Origin: Phenylobacterium sp.
GTDB lineage: Bacteria > Pseudomonadota > Alphaproteobacteria > Caulobacterales > Caulobacteraceae
Direction of reading: 5' to 3'
Length of the DNA stretch: 50,550 nt
Assembly (NCBI RefSeq): GCF_030693805.1
Contig: NZ_JAUXZW010000068.1
Coordinates: 1 to 50,550, forward strand
Each line of letters starts with the position of its first letter. The first letter of the stretch is position 1. The notes beneath the pieces are model-generated. The model saw only the letters and a program-made list of their open reading frames with translations. It was not told the origin of the DNA and ran no database searches. This document shows, piece by piece, positions 45,816 through 50,550 of the stretch. Both the position numbers and the translations under genes were made by a program.

Positions 45816-45945
45816 GCCGATCGGCTTTCCCTGACGTCCGACGGCCGCAGCGTCGTCGGGCGCCAGTCGGCCTTGACGTCGGCTCCCGCGGCGCAGAACG
45901 CTCTCCGATATGATGCACAGCGGTTGTGCGGTTGATTGCGCGATA

Positions 45946-45969
45946 TTAGTTAAGAATATGCTTAACCAA
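45946..45969. promoter_or_regulatory. Imperfect inverted repeat overlapping ArsR start; putative autoregulatory operator
   Basis: TTAGTTAAG-AATATG-CTTAACCAA (8 of 9 arm positions complementary). Confidence 0.45.
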
Positions 45970-46236
45970 ACAGCACCCCTGGATCGCATTTTCCATGCGC
46001 TCGGTGATCCGACGCGCCGCGCCATCGTCGAGCGTTTGGGGCGCGGCCCGGCCTCGGTCAGCGAGCTCGCCGCGCCTCTGTCGATGACGCTGCCGGCGGT
46101 CGTCCAGCACCTCCACGTCCTCGAGGCCAGCGGCCTGATCAGTTCGCACAAGTCCGGCCGCGTGCGCACCTGCACCCTGCAGCCCGCTGTCCTTCACGAT
46201 ATCGAGCGCTGGGTGGCCGCGCGCCGCCCAGGTTGA
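45958..46236 (+). CDS. ArsR/SmtB family helix-turn-helix regulator
   Basis: MLNQTAPLDRIFHALGDPTRRAIVERLGRGPASVSELAAPLSMTLPAVVQHLHVLEASGLI. Confidence 0.92.
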   Translation: MLNQTAPLDRIFHALGDPTRRAIVERLGRGPASVSELAAPLSMTLPAVVQHLHVLEASGLISSHKSGRVRTCTLQPAVLHDIERWVAARRPG

Positions 46237-46377
46237 CGAAGCGTCGCATCGCGATCCCATCGCGCACGCATGCGATCAGGCGTATGGTCATCGCGTCGCT
46301 GCGGTGCCGTTTTCAGCAAGTTCTCCGCAACCGACCCGTGTCGCGCGCTTTCGTTCAATGAGAATGGAGCTGCTGAG

Positions 46378-46638
46378 ATGATCACGCCTGAGCAGGACGG
46401 CTTATCCAACCCCAGACGCCCGCTGCCGCCGGAAGAGCGCGGGCGCACCGCCCACGGTCTCGACGGCAACGAACGGCTGCCCAACGGCGAGCTTCGCGCA
46501 AGTGCGGTGGCTCACCCGGAGAACTTCACCCGCAACACCGGCGAGGGCGCCGTGGTCCGGGACGATCGGCCGGACGGGACTGAAATCCCGACGGACGCCG
46601 ACGGCGCCATCCTGCCCTCTGACGCCCGCGGCGGCTGA
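46378..46638 (+). CDS. Small hydrophilic hypothetical protein
   Basis: ORF from ATG 46378: MITPEQDGLSNPRRPLPPEERGRTAHGLDGNERLPNGELRASAVAHPENF. Confidence 0.55.
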   Translation: MITPEQDGLSNPRRPLPPEERGRTAHGLDGNERLPNGELRASAVAHPENFTRNTGEGAVVRDDRPDGTEIPTDADGAILPSDARGG

Positions 46639-46759
46639 CCCGATCGGGGCAGCATGAGGAAAAGCCGACGGGACTTGTCGGCGAGTGACCATTGCGCACG
46701 TCCTTGCATCGAACGAGGGCCATGGCGGACTCCATGGCGACCTCTGCAAGGAGACGCGC

Positions 46760-47179
46760 ATGACCACCGCCACCCCCGCTGACAGCGCCGCGCCCAGCTC
46801 AGGCAAGGCCATGCTCTGGACCGGCCGCGTGCTCAGCGCCGCCTTCGTCCTGTTCATGGTCATGGACATGGCGATCAAGCTGATCGGCATGAAGGTCGTG
46901 GACGACACGATGGTGCAGATGGGCTGGCCGCCGGAGCTGGCCCGCGGCATCGGCGTGATGGAGCTGATCTTCGTGGCGCTTTATGTGTTCCCGCGCACCT
47001 CGGTGCTCGGCGCGGTGCTGATGACCGGCGTCCTGGGCGGGGCCGTCGCCACCCACGTGCGCATCGCCGATCCGCTGTTCAGCCACATCCTGTTCGGCGT
47101 CTACCTTGGCCTGGCGATGTGGGGCGGCCTCTATCTGCGCGACCCGCGGTTGCGGGCTCTGTTCCCCATCCGCCGCTGA
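46760..47179 (+). CDS. DoxX-like membrane protein
   Basis: GRVLSAAFVLFMVMDMAIKLIGMKVVDDTMVQMGWPPELARGIGVMELIFVALYVFPRTSVLGAVLMTGVLGGAVATHVR. Confidence 0.82.
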   Translation: MTTATPADSAAPSSGKAMLWTGRVLSAAFVLFMVMDMAIKLIGMKVVDDTMVQMGWPPELARGIGVMELIFVALYVFPRTSVLGAVLMTGVLGGAVATHVRIADPLFSHILFGVYLGLAMWGGLYLRDPRLRALFPIRR

Positions 47180-47209
47180 TCCCACCATCCGTTCGAGGAG
47201 CCGCCCACC

Positions 47210-47596
47210 ATGCGTATGATTTTCGTCAACCTGCCCGTGAAGGACCTTCCCGCCTCAAAGGCCTTCTTTTCCGCCCTCGGGTTCACCTTCAACGCGGACT
47301 ACACCAACGATGACGGCGCCTGCATGGTGATCGAGGAGAACATCTACGCCATGCTCCTCACCCAGACCCGCTTCCGAGACTTCATCAACGGCGAGATCGG
47401 CGACGGGGCCAAGGCCACCGAGGTGATCACCTGCCTGTCGGCGGACAGTCGCGCGGAAGTCGACGAGACTCTCGCCAAGGCCCTCGCGGCCGGCGGCAAG
47501 CCCTGGAAGCCGGTCATGGAACACGGCCCGATGTACGGCTGCAGCTTCCAGGATCTCGACGGCCATGTGTGGGAAGTGATGCACATGCCGGGCTGA
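47210..47596 (+). CDS. VOC family protein (glyoxalase/bleomycin-resistance fold)
   Basis: MIFVNLPVKDLPASKAFFSALGFTFNADYTNDDGACMVI ... GCSFQDLDGHVWEVMHM. Confidence 0.92.
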   Translation: MRMIFVNLPVKDLPASKAFFSALGFTFNADYTNDDGACMVIEENIYAMLLTQTRFRDFINGEIGDGAKATEVITCLSADSRAEVDETLAKALAAGGKPWKPVMEHGPMYGCSFQDLDGHVWEVMHMPG

Positions 47597-47654
47597 CGAC
47601 GCGCGGGCTTCGCGAAGATCGACGTATTCCTCCGTCACCAATTCCCTCGGGTCG

Positions 47655-47690
47655 CGTTGGGCTGAAGCATTCGCTTCAACCAGCCCAACG
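47655..47690 (+). promoter_or_regulatory. Strong hairpin in catalase leader
   Basis: CGTTGGGCTG/CAGCCCAACG 10-bp perfect arms plus inner GAAGC-ATTC-GCTTC stem, ending 11 nt before the ATG at 47702. Confidence 0.55.
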
Positions 47691-47701
47691 GGATCCCGAA
47701 C

Positions 47702-49798
47702 ATGGCCACCTCCAAGGCGCCGCCGCCCAGCCCGATCCAGACCTCTGTTGGGAACGGTGGCGAAACCCATCAGACCACCGCCAACCCCGCCGAGCGTCTG
47801 ACCACCAACCATGGCGTGCCGCTCAGCGACAACCAGAATTCGCTGAAAGCCGGCGCGCGCGGCGCGACCCTGCTGGAGGACTTCATCCTCCGCGAAAAGA
47901 TCCAGCACTTCGACCACGAGCGCATCCCCGAGCGCATCGTCCACGCCCGCGGCTCGGCCGCCCACGGCTACTTCGAGCTGACGGAATCCCTGGCCCAGTA
48001 CACCCGCGCCAAGGTGCTGACCGAGGTCGGCGCCCGCACCGAGGTGTTCACCCGCTTCTCCACCGTGGCCGGCGGCGCGGGCTCGGTGGACACGCCCCGC
48101 GACGTGCGCGGCTTCGCGGTGAAGCTCTACACCAAAGAAGGCAACTGGGACCTCGTCGGCAACAACATCCCTGTGTTCTTCATCCAGGACGCGATCAAGT
48201 TCCCGGACCTGGTCCACGCCGTGAAGATGGAGGCCGATCGCGGCTATCCGCAGGCGGCCAGCGCTCACGACACCTTCTGGGACTTCGTGGGCCTGATGCC
48301 GGAGACCACCCACATGATCATGTGGGCGATGTCGGACCGTGGCATCCCGCGCTCGCTGCGGATGATCGAGGGCTTCGGCGTCAACACCTTCCGCCTGCTG
48401 AACGACAAGGACGAGGCGACCTTCGTCAAGTTCCATTGGCGGCCGAAGCTCGGCGCCCAGTCCACCTGCTGGGACGAGGCGGTGAAGATCGCCGGCGCCG
48501 ATCCGGACTATCACCGCCGCGACCTGTTCGAGGCGATCGACGAGGGTGATTTCCCGGAATGGGAGTTCGGCGTCCAACTGCTTAGCCAGGCCGAGGCCGA
48601 CGCCCTTCCGTTCGACATCCTCGACGCCACCAAGGTGATCCCCGAGGAGCTGGTTCCGATCCGCGTCGTCGGGCGCATGGTGCTGGACCGCAACCCCGAC
48701 AACTTCTTCGCCGAGACCGAGCAGGCCGCCTTCCTGCCCACCAACATGCCGCCCGGCATCGACGTGTCGGAAGACCCGCTGCTGCAGGGCCGGCTGTTCT
48801 CCTACCAGGACACCCAGCTCTCGCGCCTGGGGACGGTCAACTTCCACCAGTTGCCGATCAACCAGGCCAAGGGCTGCCCGTTCATGAACATGCAGCGGGA
48901 CGGCCACATGCAGACCCAGGTGTTCAAGGGTCGCGCCAATTACGAGCCTAACAGCCTGGCCGAGGCGGGCGAGATCGGCGGCCCGCGCGAGGATCCCAAG
49001 GGCGGGTTCCGCACGACCGCCGTGCCGCTGGAGGGCGCGAAAGTCCGGCTGCGCGCCGAAACCTTCGCCGACCACTATAGCCACGCGCGGCTGTTCTTCC
49101 GCTCGCAGACCCCGATCGAGCAGGCCCACCTGGCCAGCGCCATCGTCTTCGAACTGTCCAAGGTGACGCTGGACCACGTGCGTGAGCGGGTGCTCGCCAA
49201 CCTGCAGAACGTCGACGCCGAACTGGCGAACCGCGTCGCGGCGGGACTGGGGCTGCCCCTGCCCAAGGCCTCCAAGCCTGCTGTGGCGGCCCAGGATATG
49301 GAGCCGTCGCCGGCCTTGCGTATCGTCGGCAAGTATCCGCCGACGCTGAAGGGCAGGGCGGTGGCCATCCTGGTCACCGAAGGCGCCGATGGCGCGGTGG
49401 TCGAGGCCGTTCGCAAAGCCGCAACGGCCGAGGGCGCCAGCGTCAAGATCATCGCCCCGAAGATCGGCGGCGTGCAGCTGAAGGACGGTACGCAACTGCC
49501 GGCCGACGGCCAACTCGCCGGCTCGCCGTCGGTGCTGTTCGACGCAGTCGCTCTGGTGCTGTCGGAAGCCGGCTGCGCCGATCTGCTGAACGAGGGCGCC
49601 GCCGTCGACTTCGCCAAGGACGCCTTCGGGCACCTGAAGGCTATCGGCTACACCGCCCAGAGCCAGCCGCTGCTCGACAAGGCCGGCGTCGTCCCCGATC
49701 CGGGCGTCGTCGACCTCGCTAACGGCGCCGAAGCCTTCATCGCCCCGGCGCGCACGCGTCAGTGGGAGCGTGAGCCCGGCGTGCGCAAGCTGGCCTAG
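47702..49798 (+). CDS. katE: Large-subunit catalase (HPII/KatE type) with C-terminal flavodoxin-like domain
   Basis: [79 protein letters not shown]; about 700 aa. Confidence 0.94.
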   Translation: MATSKAPPPSPIQTSVGNGGETHQTTANPAERLTTNHGVPLSDNQNSLKAGARGATLLEDFILREKIQHFDHERIPERIVHARGSAAHGYFELTESLAQYTRAKVLTEVGARTEVFTRFSTVAGGAGSVDTPRDVRGFAVKLYTKEGNWDLVGNNIPVFFIQDAIKFPDLVHAVKMEADRGYPQAASAHDTFWDFVGLMPETTHMIMWAMSDRGIPRSLRMIEGFGVNTFRLLNDKDEATFVKFHWRPKLGAQSTCWDEAVKIAGADPDYHRRDLFEAIDEGDFPEWEFGVQLLSQAEADALPFDILDATKVIPEELVPIRVVGRMVLDRNPDNFFAETEQAAFLPTNMPPGIDVSEDPLLQGRLFSYQDTQLSRLGTVNFHQLPINQAKGCPFMNMQRDGHMQTQVFKGRANYEPNSLAEAGEIGGPREDPKGGFRTTAVPLEGAKVRLRAETFADHYSHARLFFRSQTPIEQAHLASAIVFELSKVTLDHVRERVLANLQNVDAELANRVAAGLGLPLPKASKPAVAAQDMEPSPALRIVGKYPPTLKGRAVAILVTEGADGAVVEAVRKAATAEGASVKIIAPKIGGVQLKDGTQLPADGQLAGSPSVLFDAVALVLSEAGCADLLNEGAAVDFAKDAFGHLKAIGYTAQSQPLLDKAGVVPDPGVVDLANGAEAFIAPARTRQWEREPGVRKLA

Positions 49799-50550
49799 AC
49801 GTTAGCCCCTGCGTCCGCGAGCAACCCCGGGATCTCCGCGGGCAGCTCGCGGGCCAGGAACCCCAGCGGTCCGATCCGTTGCGACAGCCGCGCGCCAGCG
49901 CCGCCATGCAGGCAGACGCCCCAGACCGCCGCCGCCAGCGGGGATGCGCCACGCGCCAACAGCCCGGCGATCACCCCCGCCAGCACATCGCCCGAGCCGG
50001 ACGTCGCCAATCCGATGACGCCGCCTGCGTGGCTCCATGCCCGTCCGTCCGGCGAGACGATGAAGGTCTCCTCGCCCTTCATCACCACGATCGCGTGCAG
50101 GGCCTGGGCGACGAGGCGCGCGGCCTCCAGCGGCGCGTCCGCCACCGCCTGCTTGCTCCATCCTGTCAGGCTGGCCATCTCGCCAGCGTGCGGCGTCAAC
50201 ACCAGCCGCCCTCCAAGCGTGCGTGTCGCCTGGGCATGCAGGTCCAGGCCGGTCATCGCCGCTGCGTCGATCACGAACGCCGCCTGGGTCTCCTGCCGCA
50301 TCAGCCGGCAAGCCAGTTCGGCGGCGGCGGCCTCGTCCGCCATGCCGGGGCCGACCACGACCGAATGCGCGCGGCCCACATGGGCCTCCAGGTCTTTCGC
50401 GGCCTCCGCAGCCAGCTCGCCGGCGGCGTCAGCCGCGACGGCGACGACTGCGGCCTCGGGAACCGCCAGTCCCATCGCCAGCGCGGCCCCGGCGGTCGCC
50501 GCAAGCTGCAGCTTGCCGGCGCCCGCCCGCAACGCCGCGACGCCGGTGAG
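49795..50550 (-). CDS. nnrD: NAD(P)H-hydrate dehydratase domain (probably the C-terminal half of bifunctional Nnr), 5' end outside window
   Basis: LVLTPHAGEMASLTG, VVMKGEETFIVSPDG, LATSGSGDVLAGVIAGLLARG. Confidence 0.88.
   Translation of the reverse strand, partial: LTGVAALRAGAGKLQLAATAGAALAMGLAVPEAAVVAVAADAAGELAAEAAKDLEAHVGRAHSVVVGPGMADEAAAAELACRLMRQETQAAFVIDAAAMTGLDLHAQATRTLGGRLVLTPHAGEMASLTGWSKQAVADAPLEAARLVAQALHAIVVMKGEETFIVSPDGRAWSHAGGVIGLATSGSGDVLAGVIAGLLARGASPLAAAVWGVCLHGGAGARLSQRIGPLGFLARELPAEIPGLLADAGANV

Noticed and set aside
47255-49633. 792-aa minus-strand ORF antisense to katE and the VOC gene
   Set aside because: Same GC-skew artefact; spans two well-supported plus-strand genes and shows no recognisable family.

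Overview
High-GC alphaproteobacterial chromosomal window, probably Caulobacterales-like (judged from gene content and protein character, not from a search). Most of it is housekeeping: pseB/pseC (flmA/flmB-type sugar nucleotide genes), polA, an rnd-lptC-lptA-lptB / rpoN-hpf-ptsN neighbourhood, gltD-gltB, uppP, a large-subunit catalase, nnrD, and three tRNAs (Arg-CCG, Ala-CGC, Leu-CAG). The main accessory signal is a catabolic-looking region at about 5.8-15.6 kb. It holds a tightly coupled operon (3-hydroxyisobutyrate-dehydrogenase-like, chorismate-lyase-like, alpha/beta hydrolase, 4-oxalocrotonate-decarboxylase/hydratase-like, cyclase), then a 4-oxalocrotonate tautomerase coupled to a polysaccharide-deacetylase-like hydrolase, an Rrf2 regulator and a meta-cleavage-type hydrolase. 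No ring-cleavage dioxygenase is present in the window. Other points of interest: a multi-stem intergenic repeat; tRNA 3'-trailer hairpins that include the encoded CCA; a frameshifted DUF937-like remnant beside tRNA-Ala; palindromic putative operators upstream of a TauE/SafE gene and over an ArsR-family start codon; a strong hairpin in the catalase leader; a Tat-type protein with two retropepsin-like motifs; and a BON protein with a 22-aa tandem motif. No CRISPR array, transposase or phage module was recognised. All family calls come from reading motifs in the translations; no database search was run.
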